Assembly (NCBI GenBank): GCA_028532985.1
Contig: JANCIK010000003.1
Coordinates: forward strand, 2,490,001-2,554,000
DNA length: 64,000 nt
Source of the DNA: Stropharia rugosoannulata
Taxonomy: Eukaryota > Basidiomycota > Agaricomycetes > Agaricales > Strophariaceae
Reading direction: 5' to 3'
How positions within the stretch are numbered: the first letter of the stretch is position 1; every line of letters starts with the position of its first letter. The translations under genes were made by a program, and so were the position numbers. Below the pieces are notes generated by a model. That model was given only the letters and a program-made list of their open reading frames with translations, made no database searches and was not told the DNA's origin. Of the stretch, positions 22,001 through 33,419 are shown piece after piece.

Positions 22001-25000
22001 AGTGGGAGTGGAAAGGTAAGTACTACGATTATTATTCAATTGCATTACCTTAATAGCAATCATATCGCAGACAACTTTGTCACGCTTTGTAGCCTGGATG
22101 AATGGCCTCAGCATTTTTCAAATCAAAGTGTCAAACAAGTATACCGGAGACGATTTCGACGAAGATTTAAGGACGGTCCTTCGCCGTTCAGGATGCAAGG
22201 GAGAAAAGATATGTTTCATCATGGATGAATCTAATGTTCTCGATTCCGGTTTCCTGGAACGAATGAATACTCTTCTAGCCAATGCTGAAGTACCAGGTCT
22301 TTTCGAAGGCGACGAGCATGCCGCATTGATGACTGCATGTAAAGAAGGATCTCAACGGGATGGTTTGATGCTCGATTCCCCCGAAGAGTTGTACAAGTGG
22401 TTCACACAACAGGTTGCTAAGAACTTACACGTGGTGTTCACCATGAATCCTCCAGAGAATGGACTCGCTTCCAGAGCGGCAACCTCTCCTGCCCTTTTCA
22501 ATCGTTGTGTTCTAGATTGGTTCGGAGACTGGTCAGACCAAGCCTTCTACCAAGTCGGCATGGAGTTCACCAACACTCTCGATCTGGATCTTCCATCATA
22601 TAATCCACCGGCTCATTTCCCTATCGCGTATAGAGCTCTAACTTTGCCCCCTGTGCACCGAACGGCTGTAATCAATGCACTAGTGCATGTTCATATGTCA
22701 CTGCATCAAATCAATCAGCGCTTGAGTCGTAGGCAAGGTCGGTATAATTATGTTACGCCCAGACATTATCTTGACTTGTAAGTTTTTTGATTCCCTTCCT
22801 TCATATTTTTCTCATTCTATACAACTTTATTTAGTATCAATCACTATGTTAGGTTATATGCTGAGAAGCGGGACGAACTGGAGGAGCAGCAGCGCCATTT
22901 ACATGTTGGCCTTGACAAGCTAAAAGACACAGTGACACAGGTGGAAGAATTGAGAAAGAGTCTTGCTATCAAACGTTCGCAATTGGAGGCCAAAAACGCT
23001 GAGGCGAACGAAAAGTTGAAGCGTATGGTTGCCGACCAGCAGGAGGCTGAACAGAAGAAGGCAGCCTCTATCCAGATACAGGCAGAGTTGGTAGAGCAAG
23101 ACAGCTACATAGAGCAAAGGCGGGCTATTGTTCTTGCAGATCTCGCTGATGCCGAGCCAGCTGTTCTGGAGGCACAATCTGCTGTTAGCAACATTAAGAA
23201 ACAGCATCTGTCAGAGGTACGAACCATGGCCAACCCTCCGGAAGCCGTCAAGTTAGCCATGGAATCAGTTTGCACTCTACTTGGGCATAGGTTTGACTCG
23301 TGGAAGGCTGTCGGGTCTATTATTCGCCGTGACGATTTCATCCCAAGTATTGTCCATTTCGATACAACTACGCAAATGACCAAGGGACTACGCGAACTTA
23401 TGAAGAAAGAATACCTCAGCCGCCCTTCTTACACTTTTGAGAATGTTCAAAGAGCCAGCAAAGCCTGTGGTCCCCTTGTCAAATGGGCCATAGCACAAGT
23501 TCGCTTCTCTGAAATTCTCGACAAAGTTGAGCCATTGCGCAATGAAGTGCAATCGCTAGAAAAGCAAGCAGAAACCACCAAGAAGCAGGCCAATGCTATG
23601 GTGCGCATGATCGCGGAACTCGAATCCAAGATCGCTACATATAAGGACGAATATGCGCGTCTTATTAGCGAAACACAAGCTATCAAGATGGAGATGGAGC
23701 GTGTCCAGAGCAAAGTTGACCGGAGCATGAAATTGCTGGAGAGTTTGTCTTCTGAGCGTACTCGTTGGGAATCGGGAAGTCGCACCTTCGAAACGGAAAT
23801 GAGTACTATTGTCGGAGATGTCTTACTGTCGGCTGCCTTTTTGGCTTATGGCGGATTTTTCGACCAGCATTATCGTGAAGTCATGTGGCAAGAATGGTCA
23901 GCTCACCTGGCAGAAGCCAATATCAAGTTCAAACCCGAACTGTCCTTCACAGAGTATTTGTCCACTGCTGATGATCGCCTCAGTTGGCAGTCGAAATCTC
24001 TACCGTCTGATCAGCTTACTACTGAAAATGCCATCATGCTCAAGAGGTTCAGCCGATATCCTCTCATCATCGATCCGACAGGGCAGGCTACGACTTTCTT
24101 GCTCAATGAGTATAAGGAGCGCAAGATTACAGTTACTAGTTTCTTAGATGAATCTTTCCTCAAAGTTCTGGAGAGTGCTCTACGTTTCGGTAACCCTCTG
24201 CTCATCCAGGACGTTGAACATCTAGACCCAATCCTGAATGCCGTCCTTAATAAAGAAATCAGACGAACTGGTGGAAGAGTCCTCATACGACTCGGAAGCC
24301 AAGATATTGACTTCTCCCCTGCATTCACTATGTTCTTATCCACCAGAGATCCATCTGTCGAGTTCTCGCCCGATATTTGCAGTAGGGTCACTTTCGTCAA
24401 CTTTACTATGACCAGAAGTAGTTTGCAGAGCCAGTCACTTGATCAAGTCCTAAAGGTTGAACGTCCGGACACAGAGCGAAAGAGAACAGACCTCATGAAG
24501 GTACAAGGCGAATTCCGTCTCCGACTTCGAACACTTGAAAAGCTCTTGTTGCAAGCTCTTAATGAATCACAGGGCAACATTTTGGACGATGACAAGGTCA
24601 TAGACACTCTGGAGACACTGAAACGCGAAGCCGCAGAAATTACACGCAAGGTTGAGGAAACTGATGTTGTCATGCGGGAAGTTGAACAAGTGACTACTGA
24701 ATATCTTCCATTGGCACAAGCTTGCAGTTCGGTTTTCTTTGTGTTGGAGCAGTTGAACTTGATCAACCACTTCTACCAATTTTCGTTGCGCTTCTTCCTC
24801 GACATATTCGACTACGTACTTCACCGCAACCCAAACCTCAAGGATATCACTGATTATGCACTTCGACGTGATGTTCTCATGAAGGATTTGTTCCTTGTTG
24901 TGTATAAGAGAACATCCCGCGCCTTGCTGTACCGAGATCACTTAACACTTGCTGTCCTCTTAGCGCAAGTTAAGCTCAGAGGGGTTGAGGACATTGCAGA

Positions 25001-27467
25001 TGAGATGGAGTTCCTGTTGGAGAGTGGAGACGTTCCTTCTTCTGTGGCAGCACCTCAGGTCAACGAACACCATGTGTTGACTTCTGACCAATTCCTACGT
25101 CTTCAGAACTTTTCCAAGAATTCTCTCTTCAAATCGGTTGATGTTCATCTCTCTGAACATGAAGAGGAGTGGATAAAATTCCTTGAAGCAAACAACCCAG
25201 AACAGTTTGTTCCAAAACCATGGGCAGTCGGCACCCGTAAGTTATTAAATTTACATACTTGAGTGCGTCTCACTTTTTACACCAATAGCCGCTCTTGAGG
25301 CTATCAGGATGGTACTTTTGATTAAATGTTTCAGGCCTGATCGACTGCTTCAATCAACGGCGTTGTTTGTTAAGTCGGTCTTCGAGGCGGACATCTCTTC
25401 AGAGGCTGCATATGACCTTAACGCTTTAGTATCTGATGAAGTTGTAGCCTCAACTCCTGTCGCTCTGATATCCGTTCCTGGATACGATGCAAGTTACCGC
25501 GTCGAAAACTTGGTCAAAAATACTGGAGCGCGCTCTACCTCCGTCGCGATGGGTTCTCAGGAGGGCTTCACGTTGGCTGATCAAGCTATTGCAGCAGCAG
25601 CTCGCCAAGGCACTTGGGTCCTACTGAAGAATGTGCACCTTGCGCCATCATGGCTGGGTCAATTAGAAAAGAAGATGCAAACCCTGAACCCCAATCGTAA
25701 CTTCCGCCTCTTCTTGACCATGGAAGCAAATCCCTCAATTCCAGTTAATATTCTGCGACAATCACGCCTCCTGATGAATGAACCTCCTCCGGGTGTCAAA
25801 GCGAACCTGTTGGATTCATTAAAAAGTATACCCCCTCAACGTCTCTCGCAAGGTCCAGCGGAAAAGGCGCGCCTGTACTTCTTATTGGCGTGGTTCCATG
25901 CTGTTGTGCAAGAACGTCTACGTTATGTTCCCCTGGGATGGAGCAAGTCATACGACTTCAACGACTCAGACATGTCGTCTGCGTTTGGGACCATCGACAC
26001 ATGGTTAAGTGCATCATCTAGAGGGAAAGCGAACATTGATCCGGCTCAGATACCATGGGACGCACTGCGGACGCTTGTCAAGCAGTCTGTATATGGTGGC
26101 CGAGTCGACAGTGATTTCGACCAAAGGATCCTGGACTCTTTTGTGGATAACTTGTTCACAGCAAAAGCATACAATGTTGACTTCGACCTCGTACCCACGC
26201 TGTCGAGCTCCAACACTCAAATGCTAGCTGCACCTGAAGGTACCAAGATCGAGCACTTCTTGAACTGGGTGCACGCCCTGCCAGAGCGCGAGCCCCCGTC
26301 ATGGTTGAGCTTGCCACCGACAGCAGAACGCGTGATTGCAATTGCTCAAGGTATGAATGAATACTGTCTGCCTACCATGCGTACCTGTCCTAAAACAATT
26401 AAATTTTACAGGAAATGAATTGCTCGGAAAGTTGCGCAAAATGAGGATGCTGGCAGACGACGACGACGAGGCCGTGATCCAGACTGCAACCAAGACGCAG
26501 ACGTCACAACAACCCGCGTGGATGCGCACGCTGCTTGAACGTTGTCGCGAATGGTTGACGAACCTGCCTGGTGTAAGTTATATTATTGACTACCTGCGCT
26601 ACGCATACTGAGCTACACGTCTTTCAGACTTTCCAAACGCTTGCCAAACAGGCAGTTGAACATCAAGACCCGCTATACCGCTTGTTCGCGCGCGAAGGCG
26701 AGATTGGTTCCAAACTCCTGCGCAGCGTCCGCAAGGATCTGCAAGACGTCACAAAAGTATGCCTGGGAGACCTCAAGCAAACTAACCATCTGAGGACCCT
26801 GATGAGCGCATTGACTAAAGGTAAACAAAGAACTTTGGTATCTTAACTGATCAAATGTTGACAACGAAATTTTTAGGCACGATCCCTACGCATTGGCGGC
26901 GTTATAAAGTGAACAAGTCCATGGCGGTTTCGGCCTGGATCGTCGATTTCGCACGGCGCCTGGAGCAGCTCAATCGTATTGCTTCGCTCGACAACCTAAA
27001 CAATACTGAAGTATGGCTTGGGGGGTTGTTCTTCCCCGAGGCGTACATCACCGCGACCCGGCAGGCTGTCGCGCACCGCAAGAAGTGGAGCTTGGAGACG
27101 CTGTATTTGAGGCTTGATCTGGAGCGCGTGAACGACCCCGAGGCATTCGTTGTTGATGGTGAGTGTATATGCCTAAAGTTATAGTGTAGAGCGTATCTGA
27201 TTGCATTTAGGTCTGGTACTGGAGGGAGCATCATGGGCGAACGACCGCCTTGTTCTGAACAATGGTGATAACGTGCGCCTCAGCTCTTCGCAGGTGCGGT
27301 GGGTCCAGGCAGAGCATAGTGGCGAGAAGGAGAAAGGGCTCGTCAACCTGCCCGTGTATCTCAATGGGGACCGCAGCGACGTGCTGTTCACCGTGGATCT
27401 GCCGTTCGACAGCGCGGCTGGCTCATTGGCAGCGACGCGCGCGGTGTGCTTGACGGCGGGAGGCTAG
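16053..27467 (+). CDS. dhc2: Cytoplasmic dynein heavy chain, motor half (Dhc2-type split gene)
   Basis: About 3,400 residues over some 20 introns. It starts at ATG 16053; the first coding exon is just ATGGAG. The protein opens in the late tail/linker region ([20 protein letters not shown]), then linker (YDFGLR lies later, in AAA1-2), AAA1 P-loop [15 protein letters not shown] (split by an intron at 18710), AAA2 [11 protein letters not shown] (about 19799), AAA3 [11 protein letters not shown] (about 20969), AAA4 GVSGSGKTTLSRF (intron at 22016), the stalk coiled coils with microtubule-binding tip (about 22870-23790), AAA5, AAA6 and the C-terminal domain ending at TAG 27467. No frame damage found. 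The N-terminal dimerisation and intermediate-chain-binding tail, roughly the first 900-1000 residues of ascomycete dynein, is absent, and SmE lies 204 bp upstream. Published work on Schizophyllum commune describes the same division: Dhc1 tail, Dhc2 motor. Role: minus-end transport and nuclear migration. Confidence 0.95.
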
Positions 27468-27610
27468 ACATGCATACATTCACACATTTCTCTCATTTCA
27501 TTGTATATCTTTTTGGCACGAATGGACGCATTAGGTGTAGCTTAATTTGTATACCATGTTAGCTTTGCTTTTACACTTTCGGGATAATCATAATATGTCT
27601 ATGTTTACAG

Positions 27611-28793
27611 TTAATCTTCATGCACTTCGCTTCCGGCGGCGATGTCGAGAACCTTCCAGTCGATCTCTATATCGAAGCGCTTGAAAATTTTGCGAGCGTC
27701 TTCCGCGATGGCTTCGAAACCGTCGGTGGCGAGCGCGAGGATCGTCGGGCCAGCTCCTGAGAGGCAGATGCCAAGAAGACCTGGATGGGTCGCTGGAGTG
27801 ATGGACGAAGTGACCTCGGGCAGACCAGGAATCTAAAAACGGGCGGGTGAGTTATCTAAGCGACGATAAGGGGGTGCTGGACGAACAAGCGCCTTGCGGT
27901 ACGGCTGGTGGACGCGGTCCTTCATGGCCTCGTAGATGAGCCCCGGATCGGGTGGCGACTGGCCGAGAGCCGTCGTGAGCACCGCGAGGCGCTGGAGGTT
28001 GAACACCTGCGCACGGTAAGGTCAGTCAGTCGCGGTCGCGGGAAAGAAGAGAGCGGGAGCGAGAGGGACGCACGAGGTCGGCGCGGGAGTAGTGCGTCGG
28101 GAGGACCTCGCGCGCGCGCGCGGTGCTGAGCTCAAAGCGCGGGATGAGCGCGATGGCGCGGATTTCGGGCGCCCAGGGGAAGCGGACGTAGTGGCCGATG
28201 CCAAGCGGGGGCACGGGCGGGTGCAGGCCCCACGCCTCGCCCGCGTCGGGTGGGTACTCGGGGAGGACCTCGCTGAGGGGCACGCTGGCGGCCTCGGCGG
28301 CGGCGGGGTCGAGCTCGGCGAGGTAGGAGCCGACGAAGCCGCCGACGAGGGCGGCGGTGACGTTGTCCGGGTGGCGCTCGACCATGAGGGCAAAGTCGAG
28401 GAGGCGGGGGTGCGGGAGGTGGAGGGCACCGAGGGCGTCGCCGAGGAGGACGCCGGCGATGACGGCTGCGCCGGACGAGCCGAGACCGCGGCCGAAGGGG
28501 ATCTGGTTGACGACGTGGATGGCAAGGTGGGAGGGGAAGCGGGGGACGTTGTGGCAGCGCAGGAGGTAGAGGGCGACGCGGGTGGTCAGGTTCTGGTAGG
28601 CGTCGAGCGGCACCTCGGCGGCGCCCTCGCCGTCGTATGTGAGGACGGGGTGCCGGTAGTCTGCCGGGGGCGCGGTGGGGTAGGAGACATGGAGGTCGAG
28701 GAAGAGGCCGAGGGAGAGGCCGACGACGTCGAAGCCAGGGCCGATGTTTGCAGACGTCGCAGGGACGCGGATGCGGAACGCGCGCGAGGCCAT
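27611..28793 (-). CDS. THR1: Homoserine kinase
   Basis: GHMP-family kinase that phosphorylates L-homoserine, the penultimate step to threonine. The first exon (start ATG 28793, MASRAFRIRVPATSANIG) carries the substrate-binding N-terminus, and IPFGRGLGSSGAAVIAGVLL is the Gly/Ser-rich ATP loop. ERHPDNVTAALVGGF is the second conserved block. Exon 2 starts VFNLQRLAVLTTALGQ; exon 3 contains LGICLSGAGPTILALA, the third GHMP motif, and ends GSEVHED. A TTG in frame further upstream is not a credible start. The coding sequence is markedly more GC-rich than the dynein gene next to it. The gene is convergent with dhc2 (143 bp between stops). Confidence 0.95.
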
Positions 28794-28881
28794 GGCGGTC
28801 GTGGAAAAAGCGATCAATTTGGCGATTAGGCACCAAGCGCGACATACTTATAATCAAATTACACGCTCATGTACGCTACAA

Positions 28882-30868
28882 CTATCTAGGCTGGTAATAA
28901 TACGCTCCGCCCCCGTTCGCCGTCACCCCCGCCGTCCGCAGGTGCGGCGGCAGCGTCGGGATCCCCCCTATCGACGGCGAGTACGCCCCGCCCCCTGCAT
29001 TCCCCACCACCGTGTTCGCAACCGCCGGCGTCCGCACCCCACTCGGCGTCCCGCTCCCGCTCCCCGTCTGGCTGAAAAAGCTGCTGTACGACGCTGGTAC
29101 CGGGGCCGTACCCGTTGGCTGCGGCGTCGCGGGCCCGGACCCTGTCCCTGTCCCAGATTGCGCAGCTGCGGTGGGGTACTGCCCATAATAGCCTGTGTAC
29201 CCAGCGTACGACTGTTGCGTCGTCGTGGCCCCATACGCCTGCTGGTTGGTTGCCGCAGCCGTCCCGTAGCTCTGCTGTCCGTAGTATCCTCCGTACGGCT
29301 GATAGTACGCGGGCGTTTGTCCTACCTTGTAGGGAGTATATGCAGCCCCTGCCTGGGGCCGGTAGCTTTGCGGCTGAGCATAAGTGTATCCATAAGTACC
29401 AAAGGTGTTGGTCACAGTGCTCGGAAGCACTGCCGCCGGAGCGGTTGCTGCAGACGCAGTCGTTGCTGCTCCTGGCTTCACTTTCACCGTCGAATCATCA
29501 CGAAGAGCCGTGCTCCGCGACGGTGGCAGAGTGCCATACCAACCGGGCGAACCTTGTATAGCAAGCGTCAAATGGAGTTTGTGTAGTACAGCGGGTGGCG
29601 GAATGATAGCTGGACCATCCTCAGACGTCGACCGAGGGCGAAAAGAAGCGAGTAGTGTTAGAGACTCCATAATTGCTTGGGCTAACACATATGATTGATC
29701 AACACCAAGCCGTCAAAGCTAGTAATTAGAACCACATACCCGTTTCCCATTCCTCCGAGTCTTCTTCGGCGCTGCTCGACGGATTGCTGATCAGCCGCTG
29801 ACGCTGTAGCTCTCCGAGCCTCACCAACGCCCTTTGGTTTCGCTCGAGTAGCTTTAGAACTGACTTTTCCAGTTCGAGACTGCCCAGAGCTGCCTTAATC
29901 GAGTCGACTTCTTCAGGGGGCAGCAGTGCTTCGAGCTCCAGGTCAGGGACAGAAACAGGGTCGTCCTGTTGGTCCGTCGCGACATCTGATGTCGTGACAT
30001 CGACGATGCAGCCCGAGCCTTCGCGCCGCTCTCGTCCTAGGTCCTCACGTAGGCGCTTCTTCTCTTCACGGTACATGAGCACCTGACCGAGCTGGTTCCG
30101 GCCAACAAGCTCGCCATCCTGATCAAACGAGGGTGCAAAGCTTGTGTACAAGCCATAGTCCAAAAAAGCGCCAGTTGTTAGCCGGCGCTGGCTGAGCGGC
30201 GGCTTGCGCGCCGGCAGTGGCTTTGTAGAGTAGGCGCCGAGTGTCGGAATTGGCTTGTCTGAGAGAGAGGATGAGGGGCCAGGTAGGATCGCTACGAGCT
30301 CGGCATTGGCGGTGCGAAGGGAAGACGGCGAGGGCGGCGACGCCAAAGAGGACCAGTAGTCGCCCGACGGCAGATGTTGAACCAGAGCATACTTGGGCTT
30401 GGGACGCGGCGGGGATTTTTCGGGCGATTCTGGGAGGGTAGAGGTGCACTTGAGGAAGTCCGGAGACGGCGGTATCTGGCCCAGAAGCGACAGAGCGAGA
30501 TCGCAGAAGCGTATTTGCTGTGCTGCGGTGTGTGATGGTCTTGCACGGGGCTGGGAGGATATGGGGCGCAGATGGTTGATGGCGGTGGTGAGGGCGGAGA
30601 GGTGCGATGGGACGGTGAGGAGGTCGCGCAGGGAGACGGAGGTGGAGGAGTCAGGGCTGGGGAAGACGCGGTCGAGGAGACCCTGCCTGTCCTCGGTCTC
30701 GAGGATGTCGAGGATGGGGGTGGCGTCGAGGACGGGCTCGTGGGCATTGTCTAGGGGGTCTGTGCGGAGCTGCTTGTGTGGCGCGTGGTCCTGGTGGTTG
30801 CCGAGGTCGTCGCTGGAGCGTTTCCGCTTGAGGTCTGCGGTAGTCGACCGCGTCGCGCGCGCCATCAT
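28882..30868 (-). CDS. Nuclear-looking protein with Tyr/Gln-rich tail, function unknown
   Basis: 642 aa from two exons (30868-29740 and 29681-28882; intron GTATGT...TTAG). The N-terminus is basic (MMARATRSTTADLKRKRSSD), with a likely nuclear localisation signal. A folded region probably spans LRDLLTVPSHLSALTTAINH to IRFCDLALSLLGQ and a charged part around LMYREEKKRLREDLGRERRE. A helical segment follows (LELEALLPPEEVDSIKAALG, KLLERNQRALVRLGELQRQR). After the intron come IMESLTLLASFRPRS, HLTLAIQGSPGWYGTLP and about 180 residues rich in Tyr, Gln, Gly, Ala and Thr. The C-terminal folded part reminded me of subunits of fungal chromatin complexes such as RSC, but I cannot assign it. It shares a 61-bp divergent promoter with mL43. 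Confidence 0.75.
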
Positions 30869-30929
30869 GAAATGTAAGAGGAAAAAGGGATTGAAACTCC
30901 GCCGGCGTTCAAACTTGTTGTCCTCCTCC
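30869..30929. promoter_or_regulatory. 61-bp divergent promoter
   Basis: Only 61 bp lie between the start codon of the Tyr/Gln-rich protein (minus, 30868) and that of mL43 (plus, 30930). Both 5' UTRs and the core promoters must overlap the opposite gene or be extremely short. Confidence 0.6.
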
Positions 30930-31412
30930 ATGCCTGGGCCTGTCATCCTCAGAGCGCAGCTGCGCTCCCGCCCCGCCAACGGCCACGCTGCCTTCCTGCC
31001 CCAGATCAGGAAGCTTGTCTTCGAGTACTGCGACAAGTGGCCCACATCCCACAACACCCGCACCTTCCTCCTCACCCAGCTCCAGCAGCTCGCCCGCGCG
31101 AACCCGCATGTCGAGGTCGTTGTCAAACAACGCAACCAGAAGGAACCCATTGTCCGCGGCTTCTATGGTGCCTGTCTCCGTTGCTTTCTCCTCCGGTCCC
31201 TCTGCTGACCCGCCTGTTCATCAGTCAACAATCGGGACAAGGTCATCCCTTTGAAGGAACTCGAGGTGTCTGCCATCCACAAAAAAGTGGAGCTGCTTCT
31301 CGACTCGTCCGGCGCGAAAATTGTGCCCCTCAAACGGCGTGCCGTGGAGAGCACCACTGAGGCGACAAGAGGCATCTGGAGTGGTCTCCACGCAGATCGG
31401 CCGGCGCTCTGA
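30930..31412 (+). CDS. MRPL51: Mitochondrial large-subunit ribosomal protein mL43
   Basis: Two exons with an intron (GTGCCT...CATCAG) after VRGFYG. The protein has the thioredoxin-like L51/S25/CI-B8 fold: LPQIRKLVFEYCDKWPTSHN, RTFLLTQLQQLARANPHVEV, VVVKQRNQKEPIVRGFY, then VNNRDKVIPLKELEVSAIH. The short C-terminal tail ends HADRPAL. Length of about 140 aa is right for the family (yeast Mrpl51, human MRPL43). It is a structural component of the mitoribosome; the N-terminus is used as the import signal in this family. Confidence 0.92.
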
Positions 31413-31704
31413 ATGTTATTGCCCCCCATCCCCCGCTACTTATCTCACGTGACCCATGTACAATATACTCTTCCTTTTGACGCCCCAGGCGTTTAATTTC
31501 ATCCTCTCTTCAAAAGATTATCCCCGAATGTCCGCTTCTTCCTCCTCTGAACTCTTCCACGCCTTCCAGAAACGAGGTCCGAGGTTCCTGCCATCACACC
31601 CATACACGTGTGAATCGTGAGGTCCATTCCTCATATAAAGCCTCCTTATTTTCATTACTCCCGTAAGCTACCCCACTGGCCAGACGACTCACTTTTTGCA
31701 GGTC
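31413..31704. other. Leader region with short upstream ORF and possible 5'-UTR intron
   Basis: A 30-codon open frame (31528-31620, starting MSASSSSELFHAF) precedes a TATAAA at 31634-31639. A 39-bp GTAAGC...TTTTGCAG segment at 31663-31701 could be a 5'-UTR intron, though it is short. If transcription starts below the TATAAA the short frame is not in the mRNA. Confidence 0.4.
31634..31639 (+). promoter_or_regulatory. TATA-like box
   Basis: TATAAA 66 bp upstream of the ATG at 31705, in an otherwise non-coding leader. Position fits a core promoter if a short spliced leader is used. Confidence 0.4.
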
Positions 31705-33419
31705 ATGGATGACCCCATTGATTTTTCCCTAGAGGCTCAGACCTGGCTCAAGGCCAGCGAACTTCTCGACCTGCCCCCGGTATTTCCCAATTCGCGCTTT
31801 CTAGTCCGTGGCTAACTTTTTTTTTTTTTTTTTTTGCTTTCAGCCATTGCCTTCAAAAATCAATGACATTTTTATGCAGGGTTCACCAGAGTCCAGCGGT
31901 TCTAGTCGACGGCATACTGCTGTAAGAATTCTAGCATTCATGTAGACGTTGCAATTTATTCAACACATTGCAGCCATCCTCTAGAACGGCTTCTGCGAAG
32001 AATGCTCCAGTGACTCCGCCGCGGAGAAGGGATTCCCCGCGTTCTGAATGGATCTATCGACAGCCCAAGTCGCCCCCGTCCACGCCTCGCTCCGCAAGCT
32101 CAAACGCTCGCCCGCGCCCGCGGCCACAGACAGGCTACCTGCCCCACCGCAATTACCATAGCCCCACCATTTCCTCGTTGTCTCGTACTGTGTCCACCAC
32201 GAGCACACGGCCTGCGCGTGGAGCCGCGCCCGCATGGTCACTGGAGAAGCAGAATTCGACCTCGTCGTCCCTTAATACCCCCTCCACGGGTCAATTCTGG
32301 TCGGCCATCCTCCATCCACGCTCTCGCTCAGAAAAGTCAATCCCACTCCTAAAATCAATACCTTCCACCTCCCAAATCTCGCTCGGCCGGGCCGACGAGC
32401 CGGTGTCAGCATCTCTTCCCTGCACCCCCAAAAGAAAGATATCCTCCCCCAGACTCATGGCCACCCGCTCCCCCTCTGTGTCATCCCTTTCCAGCACCTC
32501 CAGTTCCCCCTCTTCATCTCGCTCAGAGAGCCCAGTTACCCCAGTCTCTGCCTCCTCGTCCCCCTACCTCCACCGGCGTAGCACACCCTACCACACCCGC
32601 CACCGCCGCCGCCTAGACGAGAACGACTCGCCCGTCTCGTCTTCCTGCCCGCCACCCTCCAAATCCATCCTTACCCGCACGGCGTCTGTTTCCACAAAAG
32701 ACTCGAGTCACACCATCTCCAAAACTGTTAAATTCGCCGCCGCGCCGACGGTGCACTACGCCTGCGCGGGCTACTGGGACCTCGAGCTCCGTCCCATGTA
32801 CGAGCGCGACGGCGAGGAGGAGACGATGGGTATCAACGTCGACGGCATGGACATCGACGCGGATCCTTTCGCAAATTACCAAGCGCACGGCGACGGCGCA
32901 GTGCACACGCTCGACATCGCACGCATGCGCGAGATCCGCGCTCTGCAGACGACGCCCACGCCCGCGAGCGAGCGCGCACGCGCGAAGGGGCTCAAACGCC
33001 TCGTGAGCCTCTCGCGCAGCTCGGATTCGCACGCTGCTGCAACAGCAGGCACGGGTGACTCAAACGCCGCGGGCGTGAAAGTCCTCACGGCGTCGTTTAC
33101 CTCATCCAAGCCCAGGCCTGCACGCCCGGCGATTTCGACGCCCTATGCGCTAGGCGCGTGCGCGGGTGGCAGGCGCCCGCACTTGTCGGACCGGGACAGC
33201 AGCATGGCGGGGTCGTCAGTCGACCTCATGGAGCAGGGGCATCCACATGGTGGGCAGGGCCGCCTGCGAAGCGCTCCATCCATGGAGAGCGTGCGCAGCT
33301 CGAAGAGTTCCGCTGCACGCAGCGTGCGGAGTCTTGGGAGCGTGAAGAGCACCGCTAGCATAGGCGGCGGGCTGAAGGCGTGGATTGGGCGGACCCTTGG
33401 CTGGGCTGAGCAGCCCTGA
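31705..33419 (+). CDS. Ser/Pro-rich disordered protein with PP1-docking-like motif
   Basis: About 530 aa over three exons; exon 1 encodes MDDPIDFSLEAQTWLKASEL, which may form a short helix. The remainder is mostly Ser-, Pro- and Arg-rich and predicted disordered. One island looks conserved: SHTISKTVKFAAAPTVHYAC followed by GYWDLELRP. KTVKF fits the [KR]-x-[VI]-x-F pattern of protein phosphatase 1 docking motifs. Many SP and TP sites (for example RRDSPRSEW, VTPVS) suggest proline-directed phosphorylation. The C-terminus alternates basic and Ser residues (SVRSLGSVKSTASIGGG) and ends WIGRTLGWAEQP, probably amphipathic. The first intron carries 19 consecutive T. Function unknown. Confidence 0.7.
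31817..31835 (+). repeat. Poly-T(19) tract in intron
   Basis: Nineteen T directly after a GCTAAC branch-site sequence and just before the CTTTCAG acceptor of the first intron of the gene at 31705. It acts as the polypyrimidine tract and is prone to length change. Confidence 0.8.

Noticed and set aside
28092..28857. Long open frames on both strands over homoserine kinase
   Set aside because: Caused by extreme GC at third codon positions; repetitive Arg/Pro or Gly/Glu translations, shadows of THR1.
30393..31208. 271-codon plus-strand frame crossing the 61-bp promoter
   Set aside because: It is antisense to the Tyr/Gln-rich gene and overlaps mL43 out of frame; mL43 and the minus-strand gene both have better coding signals.
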